64,000 bases of DNA from Dyella telluris (lineage in GTDB: Bacteria; Pseudomonadota; Gammaproteobacteria; Xanthomonadales; Rhodanobacteraceae). Position numbers and translations under genes: made by a program. The notes beneath the pieces are model-generated. The model saw only the letters and a list, made by a program, of their open reading frames with translations, was not told where the DNA came from and made no database searches. Positions 24,838 to 33,286 of the stretch are shown here, in pieces (positions within the stretch are counted from its first letter, which is position 1; each line of letters begins with the position of its first letter). The stretch lies in the NCBI RefSeq assembly GCF_014297575.1, contig NZ_CP060412.1, positions 2,170,001 through 2,234,000 on the forward strand, read 5' to 3'.

Positions 24838-25850
24838 TCTTTAGCCGTCATCCCGCCGCTTCGCCCTTTGCTCGTCATTCCCGCGAAGGCGGGAGGCGCT
24901 TTTCAACCGCCGAAGGGCGGGTCATCCAGAGCCTTTGGTCTCGGCCTTCGGTAGTCACGCAGGCGCCAGGTTGCCGCTTACGCAGCGGAGGCGTTTCGAC
25001 CTCCTGCCGGAGGCCGAGTCACTTTTCTTTTGCTGGCCCAAAAGAAAAGTAACCCAAAGAAAATGGCCTTAAAGGCTGGCAGCATGCCGATAGGATAAGC
25101 CCGAACGGTTGAGGAACGGTGTTGCTTTGCAACCTCCGCCTCTACACAGCGGGTACTTCCAAGCGCTTCGCAACGCGCCGAAGCGCTGAGGACTTAACGC
25201 GGAGCGTCGTGCCGCTGCGCGGCCCTTCCTTCCATGCCACTAGGTCGTTCACGTTGAACATCCCCTGTCGCTCGTCCTCTCCCGTTCGGGAGAGGACTGG
25301 GGTGAGCACTGAGGCGAGAAAGAAACGGGCTTCACACGGTGCGAGACACCCCTGTAGGAGCGCACCTTGTGCGCGACCGCAGCGCCATGTCGATACCGCT
25401 CCGTCAGGTGGTCGCGCACAGGGTGCGCTCCTACAGACAAGCCAAGCCGGCAAGCCATACGCCGTCGCACCATGCGACGCGATGTGCAGCGCAGCTGCAC
25501 GAGCCTTCGGCTTTTGACCTCCCCGCCCCCTTGAGCGGCGGTGAGGGGCGGACGAGGAGGCCCGCAGGGGGATCGGCAAGGATGCCGATCCCTTTTCGAC
25601 AGGACAGGGACGTCCTGTCGAAAAGCCCGGCCGACCCTCACGGACTGGCCGGCTCTACCGGCCAGCGCCGCGATGGGGGTGCCTTTTCTTTTGGTTACTT
25701 TTCTTTGGGCAAGCAAAGAAAAGTGACCCGGCCTCCGGCAGGAGGTCGGAACGCCCGCTGCGTAAGCGGCCAGGTCACCGTAGCGCTAGAACCCGAAGGC
25801 CAAGAGCAAAGTCACTGGACCCCTGCCTTCGCTGGGGTGACGGCTAAAGA
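24838..25850. repeat. long element with terminal inverted repeats, copy 2
   Basis: About 1,010 bp, no gene. Both tips are intact: TCTTTAGCCGTCATCCC on the left and GGGGTGACGGCTAAAGA on the right. Long inverted repeats (CCGCTTACGCAGCGG...CCTCCTGCCGGAGGCC, then ACTTTTCTTT) are at about 24974-25062 and 25682-25770. The interior is closely similar to copy 1 with scattered substitutions and carries the same REP pair, CTCTCCCGTTCGGGAGAGG block and CTTTTCGACAGGAC hairpin. It lies in the gap between the convergent GNAT and membrane-protein genes. Beyond the right tip the shared flank with CCTCTCCCCGATGGGGAGAGG runs to 25914. Confidence 0.9.
25354..25435. repeat. paired REP element (inside long repeat copy 2)
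   Basis: GTAGGAGCGCACCTTGTGCG and inverted CGCACAGGGTGCGCTCCTAC, at the same internal position as in copy 1. Confidence 0.9.
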
Positions 25851-25938
25851 AGGAAGCCTTCCCGCGAGCACCCACCCCTCACCCCAATCCTCTCCCCGAT
25901 GGGGAGAGGGAGCAGGCACTAAACCTCCAACCGCCCCG

Positions 25939-26610
25939 TCAGAACGGCTGCGCAATCTTCTGCTGCGTGGCCTCATCCGGCCGCGCCACCAACGCCCCGG
26001 TCCGCATCAGGCTCACCGAGTAATGCCCCTGATCGACCAGCGGCAGATACACGCCACTGCCGAAGAGCACATCCACGTCCGGCACCCAACGCGGATATTG
26101 CTTGTGCAGATCGAGCAGGTCGACATCACCTGCCTCGCGGAAATCGATCACCGTGCGCGGTGCATGCATCTCGTCATTGGGATCGTCATAACGACCCGAC
26201 AGGCGGTCCAGCCGGTACAGCGGCGGCAATAGCGGCGTTTTCCACTTGAGCACCACCGCTTCCACACGCCATGCATCGCCATCCACCTCGGCGCGGCGGA
26301 GGGTGCCGTCCGGCCAGTGCAGCACGAGCAGCCAGCGCTGCGGGGAGAGGATGCGTGCATCGATATCCACGACCGGCGCTTCTTCGGTGAGCAGCCGATA
26401 CCCCCGCAACGAGAAACCCAGGCCGGTCAGCACGAGGGTGATGGCGAAGGCCAAAAGAAGCAGCACGGCGCGTCCGGCGGCCGCCAGCCGCTGCCCGTGG
26501 TCGAGCCGGTGACGCAGGGCTACCAGCTGGAACAGGGTGAACAGCAGGGCAACCGCCGCCAGGATCAGCAGGATCGTCGAAGGGAGACGCAGTAACGCGG
26601 TCCAGTCCAT
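25939..26610 (-). CDS. membrane protein of unknown function
   Basis: A 223-residue protein with two N-terminal membrane helices (STILLILAAVALLFTLFQLVAL and AVLLLLAFAITLVLTGLGFSLRGY) and a ~150-residue extracytoplasmic domain (ILSPQRWLLVLHWPDGTLRRAEVDGDAWRVEAVVLKWKTPLLPPLYRLDRLSGRY). Homologues in xanthomonads are, as I recall, labelled as hypothetical or multidrug-related without evidence. ATG 26610 is used because the first helix follows. It is convergent with the long repeat side and divergent from lptM. Confidence 0.75.
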   Translation of the reverse strand: MDWTALLRLPSTILLILAAVALLFTLFQLVALRHRLDHGQRLAAAGRAVLLLLAFAITLVLTGLGFSLRGYRLLTEEAPVVDIDARILSPQRWLLVLHWPDGTLRRAEVDGDAWRVEAVVLKWKTPLLPPLYRLDRLSGRYDDPNDEMHAPRTVIDFREAGDVDLLDLHKQYPRWVPDVDVLFGSGVYLPLVDQGHYSVSLMRTGALVARPDEATQQKIAQPF

Positions 26611-26757
26611 CGTCGTACTTCTTGTGTGCGTGTAGGCCGCGTGCGGCGGCGACGGCGGCATCATAGCGGCTGGCAGGCCGTTGACGGGGCTAAACGCTCG
26701 CTCGCCACGTTTTCGGCGCTTGCCTATACTGCCCGGGTTCCCGCCGGATACCCCGAC

Positions 26758-27135
26758 ATGCGCCGATCCCTACTGCTGCTTTCCCTGTGCTCCATTTCCG
26801 CCCTGCTGGCCGGCTGTGGCAACAAGGGACCGCTGTACATGCCCAAGGCCACGCCGGCGGCGACCGTGAAGCCAGCGGCGCCCGCAGTGAAACCTGCCGC
26901 TACGGCCACCCCGGTGGCAGCTCCTGCGCCTGTGCATGGCTTCGTGACCGATACGACGGCTTTCGACACGTTCATTGCCACCCATCCCACGCCCGACCAG
27001 TTCCGCGCCGCCTATCCGGACGTGCTGCTGGTGCTGCCGGGCACGGTGGCCACGCGCGAATTTCGCAGCAACAACAGTCGCTATTTCGCCGAACTGGATG
27101 CCAACGGCCGGATCACCGGCGGCAAGTTCATGTGA
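26758..27135 (+). CDS. lptM: LptM-like lipoprotein with extra C-terminal domain
   Basis: A 125-residue lipoprotein: signal MRRSLLLLSLCSISALLAGC with Cys20, then the LptM (YifL) signature GNKGPLYMP directly after it, an Ala/Pro linker, and a ~67-residue C-terminal domain (PVHGFVTDTTAFDTFIATHP...REFRSNNSRYFAELDANGRITGGKF). LptM assists oxidative maturation of the LPS translocon LptD in E. coli; only the N-terminal part corresponds to it. The C-terminal domain is nearly identical to the lipoprotein at 16333-16623. It overlaps dapF (TGATG), the usual lptM-dapF arrangement. Confidence 0.85.
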   Translation: MRRSLLLLSLCSISALLAGCGNKGPLYMPKATPAATVKPAAPAVKPAATATPVAAPAPVHGFVTDTTAFDTFIATHPTPDQFRAAYPDVLLVLPGTVATREFRSNNSRYFAELDANGRITGGKFM

Positions 27136-27968
27136 TGACGCTGGCCTTCTCCAAGATGCACGGCATCGGCAACGACTTTGTGATGGTCGATTGCCGCCAG
27201 CGTGCGTTTCCGCTGGAGCAGGCGCAGATCCGCGCCATCGCGGATCGCCGCACCGGCGTGGGCTTTGACCAGCTGATCAGCATCGAGCCGCCGCGCGATG
27301 CGTCGTGTGCGTTCTATTACGGCCTGTGGAACGCCGATGGCTCGCCGGCAGGGCAGTGCGGCAATGGCGTGCGCTGCGTGGCGGCCTGGCTGCATCGTGC
27401 GGGCGAGCTGGCCATCGGCGACACGGTGCGGCTGGAGAGCCCCTCCGGTCCGGTGACGGTGCGCCTTACCGGACCGAATGAAGTCACGGTGGACATGGGC
27501 GTACCGAAGCTGGAACCGGCGAGCATTCCGTTCCGCGCTGACGCCACGGCGACTCAGTACGCCATCGAGGTCGACGGCGACGTGCTGCAGATCGGCTCGC
27601 TGTCGATGGGCAACCCTCACGCTGTGGTGGTGGTGCCGGACCTGCAGGCGCCATCGCTGGATCGCCTCGGTCCGCTGCTGACCGCGCACGAGCGGTTCCC
27701 GGACGGCGTCAACGCCGGCTTCGTGCAGCAGATCGATCGCGGCCAGCTGCACCTGCGCGTGCATGAGCGTGGCAGCGGCTGGACGCTTGCCTGTGGCACC
27801 GGCGCCTGTGCCGCCATGGCCGTGCTGCGACTGCGTGGCGAGGTCGACGCGCAGGTCAAGGTGACCCTGCCCGGTGGCACGCTCTCCATCGAGTGGGCTG
27901 GCCCGGGCGCCACCCTGTGGATGACCGGTCCGGCGGCCTTCGTTTTCGAAGGCGAATGGTGGGGTTGA
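27135..27968 (+). CDS. dapF: diaminopimelate epimerase
   Basis: A 277-residue enzyme that converts LL- to meso-diaminopimelate for lysine and peptidoglycan. The two catalytic cysteines are in GQCGNGVRC and LACGTGACA; MTLAFSKMHGIGNDFVMVD is the standard N-terminus. Its ATG overlaps the lptM stop by one base, implying coupling. It leads into the DUF484-xerC genes, as in many gammaproteobacteria. Confidence 0.97.
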   Translation: MTLAFSKMHGIGNDFVMVDCRQRAFPLEQAQIRAIADRRTGVGFDQLISIEPPRDASCAFYYGLWNADGSPAGQCGNGVRCVAAWLHRAGELAIGDTVRLESPSGPVTVRLTGPNEVTVDMGVPKLEPASIPFRADATATQYAIEVDGDVLQIGSLSMGNPHAVVVVPDLQAPSLDRLGPLLTAHERFPDGVNAGFVQQIDRGQLHLRVHERGSGWTLACGTGACAAMAVLRLRGEVDAQVKVTLPGGTLSIEWAGPGATLWMTGPAAFVFEGEWWG

Positions 27969-28054
27969 GGCCTTTTCTGTCTGTTCCGGTTGAAAGGCAG
28001 TAGCCGGGCGTCGCACACTCGGGCCCGCGACGCATCGACTCCGCCGAGGTAGAC

Positions 28055-28738
28055 ATGTCCGACACCGCCACCGCAGACACGCTTTCCGCCAGCGACGTCG
28101 CGGCGTACTTGCGCCGCCATCCTGAGTTTCTCAGCGACTATCCCGATATCGCCGCGCAGCTCACCTTGCCACGCGAGCAGGGACGGGTCGCCTCGCTGGC
28201 GGTCTATCAGTTGCAGAGCCTGCGCGAGAAGAACGCGGAGCTGGAAAAGCAGCTGGCCACGCTCAAGACCATCGCCGCGGAAAACGAGCGGCTGATGCAG
28301 CGCGTGCACGACCTCAACATCGCGGTGCTGCGCGCCGGCACGCCGGCCGTCGCGGCCCGCAGCGTGGTGGCGCGACTGTCGGAGGATTTCCAGACCGATC
28401 AGGTCCGCCTCATGTTGTTCGGCGCCAACAACCTGCCGCCCGCCGACTGGCTGGTGCAGGTACCGGGTGGCCGTTCGCAGGCACCGGAGTTCGCCGATTT
28501 CCTGGCCCACCATGAACCCGTCGCCGGTCGCCTGTCGGCGGAACGCCTGTATCGCCTGTTCGGCGACCATGCGCCGGAGATCCGCTCCGCCGCCATGATG
28601 CCGCTGGGCGAGTTCGGCATCCTTGCCATCGGCAGCGGTGACGCGGACCATTTCCAGCCAGGGATGGGCACGGTGTTCCTCAAGATGATCGCGGCCACCC
28701 TGACCGCTGCGCTGCATCGCTCGCAGGAAGTGCTGTAA
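28055..28738 (+). CDS. DUF484 family protein
   Basis: A 227-residue GAF-like protein of the DUF484 (YigA) family: VAAYLRRHPEFLSDYPDIAAQLTLP at the N-terminus, a coiled-coil (QLQSLREKNAELEKQLATLKTIAAENERLMQRVHDLNIAVL), and a GAF-like C-terminal half ending MMPLGEFGILAIGSGDADHFQPGMGTVFLKMIAATL. The role is unknown, but it is nearly always found between dapF and xerC, as here. Confidence 0.93.
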   Translation: MSDTATADTLSASDVAAYLRRHPEFLSDYPDIAAQLTLPREQGRVASLAVYQLQSLREKNAELEKQLATLKTIAAENERLMQRVHDLNIAVLRAGTPAVAARSVVARLSEDFQTDQVRLMLFGANNLPPADWLVQVPGGRSQAPEFADFLAHHEPVAGRLSAERLYRLFGDHAPEIRSAAMMPLGEFGILAIGSGDADHFQPGMGTVFLKMIAATLTAALHRSQEVL

Positions 28739-28749
28739 GCGCGCCAGCC

Positions 28750-29637
28750 ATGTCCCGTCCGCAAGATCAGGTCGACGCCTGGCTCGCCCGACTGGCGGGA
28801 GAGAAACAGGCGTCGGCGCATACGGTGGATGGCTATCGCCGTGACCTGGCCAAGCTGCTGCGCTGGATGGAAGGGCAGGGCATCGCCCACTTCGACACAC
28901 TCGAACCCAACCGCATGCGCGGCTTCGTGGCCGCCGAACACCGCGCCGGCTTGTCGCCCAAAAGCCTTCAGCGGCTGCTGTCGTCCTGCCGCAGCCTGTT
29001 CCGCCAACTCACGCGCGAAGGCCTGCTCAACCACGATCCGCTGGCCGGTGTGCGCGGACCCAAGGTGCACCGCAAGCTGCCGCAGGTGCTGGACGTGGAC
29101 GAAGCCACCTCGCTGGTGGAGGCGCAGACCGACGGCGCATTGAACCTGCGCGACCGCGCCATGCTGGAACTGTTTTATTCCTCGGGCCTGCGCCTGTCCG
29201 AGCTCACCGGCCTGCGCTGGATCGACCTGGACCTGCCGCAGGGCGAAGTGCGCGTGCTCGGCAAGGGCAACAAGACGCGCATCGTGCCCGTGGGTCGCCA
29301 CGCGGTTACCGCGTTGCGCGCCCTGGGCGAGGCAGAAGGCACGCTGCCGGAACAGCCGGTATTCAAGGGGCGCGGCGGCGCGCCGATCAGCCCGCGCACC
29401 GTGCAGTTGCGCATGAAGACGCTGGCGCTGCAGCAGGGCATGGCCAAGCGTATCCATCCGCATCTGCTGCGGCATACCTTCGCCAGTCACATGCTGGAAT
29501 CCTCCGGCGACTTGCGTGCCGTGCAGGAACTGCTGGGTCACGCGGACATCGCCACCACGCAGATCTACACGCACCTGGATTTCCAGCACCTGGCGCGCGT
29601 CTACGACGCCGCCCACCCGCGCGCCAAGCGCAAATGA
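28750..29637 (+). CDS. xerC: tyrosine recombinase XerC
   Basis: A 295-residue site-specific recombinase that with XerD resolves chromosome dimers at dif. The N-terminal SAM-like core-binding domain (residues ~5-90) precedes the catalytic domain with Arg in SSGLRLSELTGLRW, HPHLLRHTFASHML (His-x-x-Arg), GHADIATTQIYTHL (His and nucleophile Tyr). It starts 12 bp after DUF484 and overlaps the glpM start. Confidence 0.96.
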   Translation: MSRPQDQVDAWLARLAGEKQASAHTVDGYRRDLAKLLRWMEGQGIAHFDTLEPNRMRGFVAAEHRAGLSPKSLQRLLSSCRSLFRQLTREGLLNHDPLAGVRGPKVHRKLPQVLDVDEATSLVEAQTDGALNLRDRAMLELFYSSGLRLSELTGLRWIDLDLPQGEVRVLGKGNKTRIVPVGRHAVTALRALGEAEGTLPEQPVFKGRGGAPISPRTVQLRMKTLALQQGMAKRIHPHLLRHTFASHMLESSGDLRAVQELLGHADIATTQIYTHLDFQHLARVYDAAHPRAKRK

Positions 29638-29978
29638 CCGGTGCGATGAACCTGCTGATCAAGTCGCTGATCGGCGCCCTGATGGTGTTGCTGATCGGCC
29701 TGCTCGCACGCACCCGCAACTACTACATCGCCGGCCTGCTGCCGCTGTTTCCCACCTTTGCCCTGATGGCGCACTACATCGTGGGCAGCGAACGCGGCAC
29801 CGCCGATCTGCGCGCCACCATCGCGTTCGGTATGTGGGCAGTGGTGCCTTACCTGGCCTATCTCGGCTCGCTGTACTGGCTGGTCGGGCGCATGCGGCTG
29901 GTGCCGGCGCTGGGGTCGGCACTGGTGGTGTGGTGCGCCGTTGCGGCAATGCTTGTCGTGGCATGGAACCGGCGGTAG
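29634..29978 (+). CDS. glpM: GlpM family membrane protein
   Basis: A 114-residue protein with four likely membrane helices. The stretch [38 protein letters not shown] is typical of GlpM, a small inner-membrane protein linked to alginate production in Pseudomonas; its molecular role is not established. ATG 29634 overlaps the xerC stop (ATGA); MNLLIK at 29646 is an alternative. A REP pair follows. Confidence 0.85.
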   Translation: MTGAMNLLIKSLIGALMVLLIGLLARTRNYYIAGLLPLFPTFALMAHYIVGSERGTADLRATIAFGMWAVVPYLAYLGSLYWLVGRMRLVPALGSALVVWCAVAAMLVVAWNRR

Positions 29979-29991
29979 GCAGGGCCCTTCT

Positions 29992-30074
29992 GTAGGAGCG
30001 CGCTTGTGCGCGACCCAACCTCAGACGGAGCGTTACCGGCAGGGCGCAGCGGTCGCGCACAAGTGCGCTCCTAC
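29992..30074. repeat. paired REP element
   Basis: GTAGGAGCGCGCTTGTGCGC and inverted GCGCACAAGTGCGCTCCTAC, about 35 bp apart, between glpM and hslV. Confidence 0.92.
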
Positions 30075-30153
30075 AAGGGTCCGACTGCCTCACCGCTTGG
30101 ATTCCGCCCGCCCGGCCCCACCTTTTGCGAATTCACTCTTTACGGAGTCCCTC

Positions 30154-30687
30154 ATGGAATCCTTTCACGCCACGACCATCGTCTCGGTGCGCCGCAACGG
30201 GCGGGTCGTGATCGGTGGCGACGGCCAGGTCACCCTGGGCAACACGGTGATGAAGGCCAATGCCCGTAAGATCCGCCGCCTGGGCAAGGGCAATGTGCTG
30301 GCGGGCTTCGCCGGCGCCACCGCGGACGCCTTCACCCTGTTCGAACTGTTCGAGCAGAAGCTGGACAAGCACGGCGGCAACCTGACCCGCTCGGCCGTAG
30401 AACTGGCCAAGGAATGGCGCACCGATCGCCGCCTGGGGCGCCTGGAAGCCATGCTCGCCGTGGCCGACAAGGATGCCTCCCTGCTGATCTCCGGCAACGG
30501 CGACGTGCTGGAACCCGAGCACGGCTTGATTGCCATTGGCTCCGGTGGTCCGTACGCGCAGTCGGCGGCCCTGGCGCTGCTGGAAAACACCGAGATGGAT
30601 TCGCGCCAGATCGTGGAGCGGGCACTGAAGATTGCCGGCGACATCTGCATCTACACCAACCACAACACCTCGATCGAGGAGCTGTAA
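30154..30687 (+). CDS. hslV: ATP-dependent protease peptidase subunit HslV
   Basis: A 177-residue threonine protease of the HslUV (ClpQY) complex. After a 6-residue propeptide (MESFHA) the mature chain starts [20 protein letters not shown] with the N-terminal Thr nucleophile. [31 protein letters not shown] and [17 protein letters not shown] are conserved. Followed by hslU after 98 bp that include a hairpin. The start is ATG 30154; the longer open frame runs through the REP pair. Confidence 0.97.
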   Translation: MESFHATTIVSVRRNGRVVIGGDGQVTLGNTVMKANARKIRRLGKGNVLAGFAGATADAFTLFELFEQKLDKHGGNLTRSAVELAKEWRTDRRLGRLEAMLAVADKDASLLISGNGDVLEPEHGLIAIGSGGPYAQSAALALLENTEMDSRQIVERALKIAGDICIYTNHNTSIEEL

Positions 30688-30714
30688 GCGCACGGCGCGA
30701 CGGCCCTTGTGGTC

Positions 30715-30759
30715 GTCATGCCGGCTTGCCCCGCCCACGGGCGCAAGCGCTGGCATGAC
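30715..30759 (+). other. hairpin between hslV and hslU
   Basis: GTCATGCC-GGCTTGC on the left pairs with GCAAGC-GCTGGCATGAC on the right around a C/G-rich loop. There is no T-run, so it is more likely an mRNA-stabilising or processing structure than a terminator. Confidence 0.6.
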
Positions 30760-30785
30760 GCTCAAAACCAACTTCCGGTGATCCC

Positions 30786-32123
30786 ATGTCTGAACTGACA
30801 CCCCGCGAAATCGTCAACGAACTCGACCGCTACATCATTGGCCAGCACGACGCCAAGCGCGCCGTGGCCATTGCGCTGCGCAACCGCTGGCGCCGCATGC
30901 AGCTCGAGCCGACGCTGCGTGACGAAGTCACGCCCAAGAACATCCTGATGATCGGCCCCACCGGCGTGGGCAAGACCGAAATCGCCCGCCGCCTTGCCAC
31001 GCTGGCCAATGCGCCGTTCGTGAAGGTGGAAGCCACCAAGTTCACCGAGGTGGGCTACGTGGGCAAGGACGTCGAGTCCATCGTGCGCGACCTGGCCGAC
31101 GTCGCTTACAAGCTCACTCGCGAGCAGGCCATGAAGCGCGTGCGCACGCAGGCGGAAGATCGCGCCGAGGACCGCATCCTCGACGCGCTGCTGCCGCGCC
31201 GCCAGACGCCCACCGACTGGACCCACGACGCCGCCCCCAGCGCCGAACAGAGCGATACCCGCCAGAAGCTGCGCAAGCAGCTGCGCGAGGGCGCGCTGGA
31301 CGATCGCGAGATCGAGCTGGACTTCGCCATGAACGTCGGCGTGGAAATCATGTCGCCGCCGGGCATGGAGGAAATGGGCCAGCAGCTGCGCCAGATGTTC
31401 CAGAACATCGGCGGCGCCAAGACCCAGCAGCGCAAGGTGCCGATCAAGGCCGCCCGCCCGATGCTGATCGAGGAAGAAGCCGCCAAACTGCTCAACGAAG
31501 AGGAAGTCCGCGCCCAGGCCATGCAGGTGGCCGAGCAGAACGGCATCGTCTTCATCGACGAGATCGACAAGGTCGCCCAGCGCTCCGAGTGGGGCGGCGC
31601 CGGCGTCAGCCGCGAAGGCGTGCAGCGCGACCTGCTGCCGCTGGTGGAAGGCTCCACGGTGTCGACCAAGTACGGCCCGATCAAGACCGACCACATGCTG
31701 TTCATCGCCTCCGGCGCGTTCTCGCTGGCCAAGCCGTCGGACCTGATTCCGGAGCTGCAGGGTCGCCTGCCGATCCGCGTGGAGCTGTCGGCGCTGTCGG
31801 TGGAAGACTTCAAGCGCATCCTGCGCGAGCCGCATAACGCCTTGACCAAGCAGTACATCGCGCTGCTGGGCACCGAGGGCGTGAGCGTGACTTTCACCGA
31901 ATCGGGCGTCGACCGCCTGGCCGAGGTGGCGTTTCACGTGAATGAACGTACCGAGAATATCGGTGCACGCCGCCTTCACACGGTGATGGAGCGCCTGCTG
32001 GAGAAGATCTCCTACGAAGCTGCGGACAAATCCGGCGAAAACTACGTGATTGACGCCGAATATGTCGACAAAAACCTTGGAACGCTCGTCCAGGACGAGG
32101 ATCTGAGCCGTTACATCCTGTAA
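30786..32123 (+). CDS. hslU: ATP-dependent protease ATPase subunit HslU
   Basis: A 445-residue AAA+ unfoldase that feeds Hsl[38 protein letters not shown] is the standard N-terminus; Walker A is [15 protein letters not shown], Walker [12 protein letters not shown], the pore motif GYVGKDVES, and the C-terminus ends DLSRYIL, which inserts into HslV. The length is normal. Confidence 0.98.
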   Translation: MSELTPREIVNELDRYIIGQHDAKRAVAIALRNRWRRMQLEPTLRDEVTPKNILMIGPTGVGKTEIARRLATLANAPFVKVEATKFTEVGYVGKDVESIVRDLADVAYKLTREQAMKRVRTQAEDRAEDRILDALLPRRQTPTDWTHDAAPSAEQSDTRQKLRKQLREGALDDREIELDFAMNVGVEIMSPPGMEEMGQQLRQMFQNIGGAKTQQRKVPIKAARPMLIEEEAAKLLNEEEVRAQAMQVAEQNGIVFIDEIDKVAQRSEWGGAGVSREGVQRDLLPLVEGSTVSTKYGPIKTDHMLFIASGAFSLAKPSDLIPELQGRLPIRVELSALSVEDFKRILREPHNALTKQYIALLGTEGVSVTFTESGVDRLAEVAFHVNERTENIGARRLHTVMERLLEKISYEAADKSGENYVIDAEYVDKNLGTLVQDEDLSRYIL

Positions 32124-32159
32124 ACAAGGGGAAAGCCCCGGGCTGCTAAAATTTTGTCC

Positions 32160-32774
32160 ATGGGAAATGTGATTGAACTGAAGACCACCGGTCAGCGGGC
32201 CCAGCTTCGCGAAGCGCAGCAGAACCACCAGCTGATCCGGTTGTGGCGCGGCGAACTCGAACACGGCAGCTTCTGCGGTTACGTGGGCGGTGTGGGCCGT
32301 GAATTCTTTCTGCTGTGGGTCGTGGGTGACGGCATCACCTATGACGGCATGTATGTGATGCGCCATCGCGACGTGTCCGAACTGGAAGCACCGGACAAGC
32401 ACGCGCCCTTCATGGAGAAGGCGCTGGCCCTCAAACACCTGATGCCGCGCACCCCGCGGGGGTTCCCGCTGGACGACATCCGCAGCGTGATCCAGGCCGC
32501 TGCCGCGCAGGCGCCGGTGATCGGCGTGCACGTGGACAGCGAGGACGAGGCAGAGGTCTGCTACATCGGCCGCCTGGTCAGCGTGGAAGAAGACGGCTTC
32601 AACATGCAGGAGATCTCCCCCGACGCCGAATGGCTGCGCGAGGCGTCGTTCTTCTCGTGGGACGAGGTCTCCACGGTCAGCATCGAGGACGGCTACGCCA
32701 CCTCACTGCTCGCCGTAGCCGGCACCCCGCCGCCGCTGGAGCAGGGCGACTCGGGCGTGGGACACGCGCAATGA
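32160..32774 (+). CDS. conserved hypothetical protein downstream of hslU
   Basis: A 204-residue acidic protein without signal peptide or membrane helix (MGNVIELKTTGQRAQLREAQQNHQLIRLWRGEL...VHVDSEDEAEVCYIGRLVSVEEDGFNMQEISPDAEW...SVSIEDGYATSLLAVAG). The RLVSVEEDGFNMQEISP part resembles a small beta-barrel/SH3-like fold. I know no function. It follows hslU by 36 bp and ends at a strong terminator, so it is probably the last gene of the hslVU operon. ATG 32160 is preferred to a TTG two codons upstream. Confidence 0.75.
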   Translation: MGNVIELKTTGQRAQLREAQQNHQLIRLWRGELEHGSFCGYVGGVGREFFLLWVVGDGITYDGMYVMRHRDVSELEAPDKHAPFMEKALALKHLMPRTPRGFPLDDIRSVIQAAAAQAPVIGVHVDSEDEAEVCYIGRLVSVEEDGFNMQEISPDAEWLREASFFSWDEVSTVSIEDGYATSLLAVAGTPPPLEQGDSGVGHAQ

Positions 32775-32792
32775 GATAGCTGTTCGATTGAA

Positions 32793-32822
32793 TGAAAAGG
32801 CCGCCCCTCAGGCGGCCTTTTT
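32793..32822 (+). terminator. rho-independent terminator of hslVU operon
   Basis: AAGGCCGCC and GGCGGCCTT form a 9-bp stem around CCTCA, followed by a run of T, 18 bp after the stop. Confidence 0.92.
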
Positions 32823-32825
32823 TTG

Positions 32826-33201
32826 CGCCGCGATGCGATGTGCAGCGCAGCTGCACGAGCCTTCGGCTCTTGACCTACCCCTCCCCTTGAGCGGCGGTGA
32901 GGGGCGGACGAGAAGGCCCCGCAGGGGTGCCGGGCAGGAGCCCGGCACTTTTCGTCGGGGCAGGAGCCCCGTCGAAAAGCCCGGCCGGCCCTCACGCACT
33001 GGCCGGCTCTACCGGCCAGCGCCGCGATGGGGTGCCCTTCTCTTTGGTTACTTTCTCTTGGGCACGCAAGAGAAAGTGACCCGGCCTCCGGCAGGAGGTC
33101 GGAACGCCCGCTGCGTAAGCGGCCAGGTCGCGACAACGCTACACGCGAAGACCCAGCGCAAAGCACTGGACCCCTGCCTCCGCAGAGGGTGACGGCTAAA
33201 G
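32826..33201. repeat. long element, truncated copy 3 (right half)
   Basis: It corresponds to the right ~375 bp of copies 1 and 2: GCAGCGCAGCTGCACGAGCC, TTGAGCGGCGGTGAGGGGCG, the right inverted repeat with CGGCCTCCGGCAGGAGGTCG and CCGCTGCGTAAGCGG, and the tip GGGTGACGGCTAAAGAA. The internal hairpin has been replaced by a different one in which CTTTTCGTCGGGG pairs with CCCCGTCGAAAAG. The left half including the REP pair is missing. The flank beyond the tip continues as in the other copies to CCTCTCCCCGAAGGGGAGAGG (ends 33262). Confidence 0.88.
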
Positions 33202-33286
33202 AAGGATGCGTTCCCGCGAGCACCCGCCCCTCACCCCAGCCCTCTCCCCGAAGGGGAGAGGGAGCAAAGCGCGCTCGCCGACACCA
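33202..33286. other. conserved right flank of the long repeat
   Basis: Same flank as at 4809-4872 and 25851-25914: CCCGCGAGCACC, CCCCTCACCCCA and a C-rich/G-rich palindrome. In all three places a minus-strand gene ends 20-50 bp further on. Confidence 0.75.

Noticed and set aside
25339..26232. open frames inside long repeat copy 2 (and similar ones in copies 1 and 3)
   Set aside because: The frames are not preserved between copies and translate hairpins and REP units; no transposase or other domain appears.
31929..31944. CGTTTCACGTGAATGA in hslU as a third parS
   Set aside because: It matches the Bacillus-type parS at only 13 of 16 positions and is not a full palindrome; the two recF sites are perfect, so this is probably chance.
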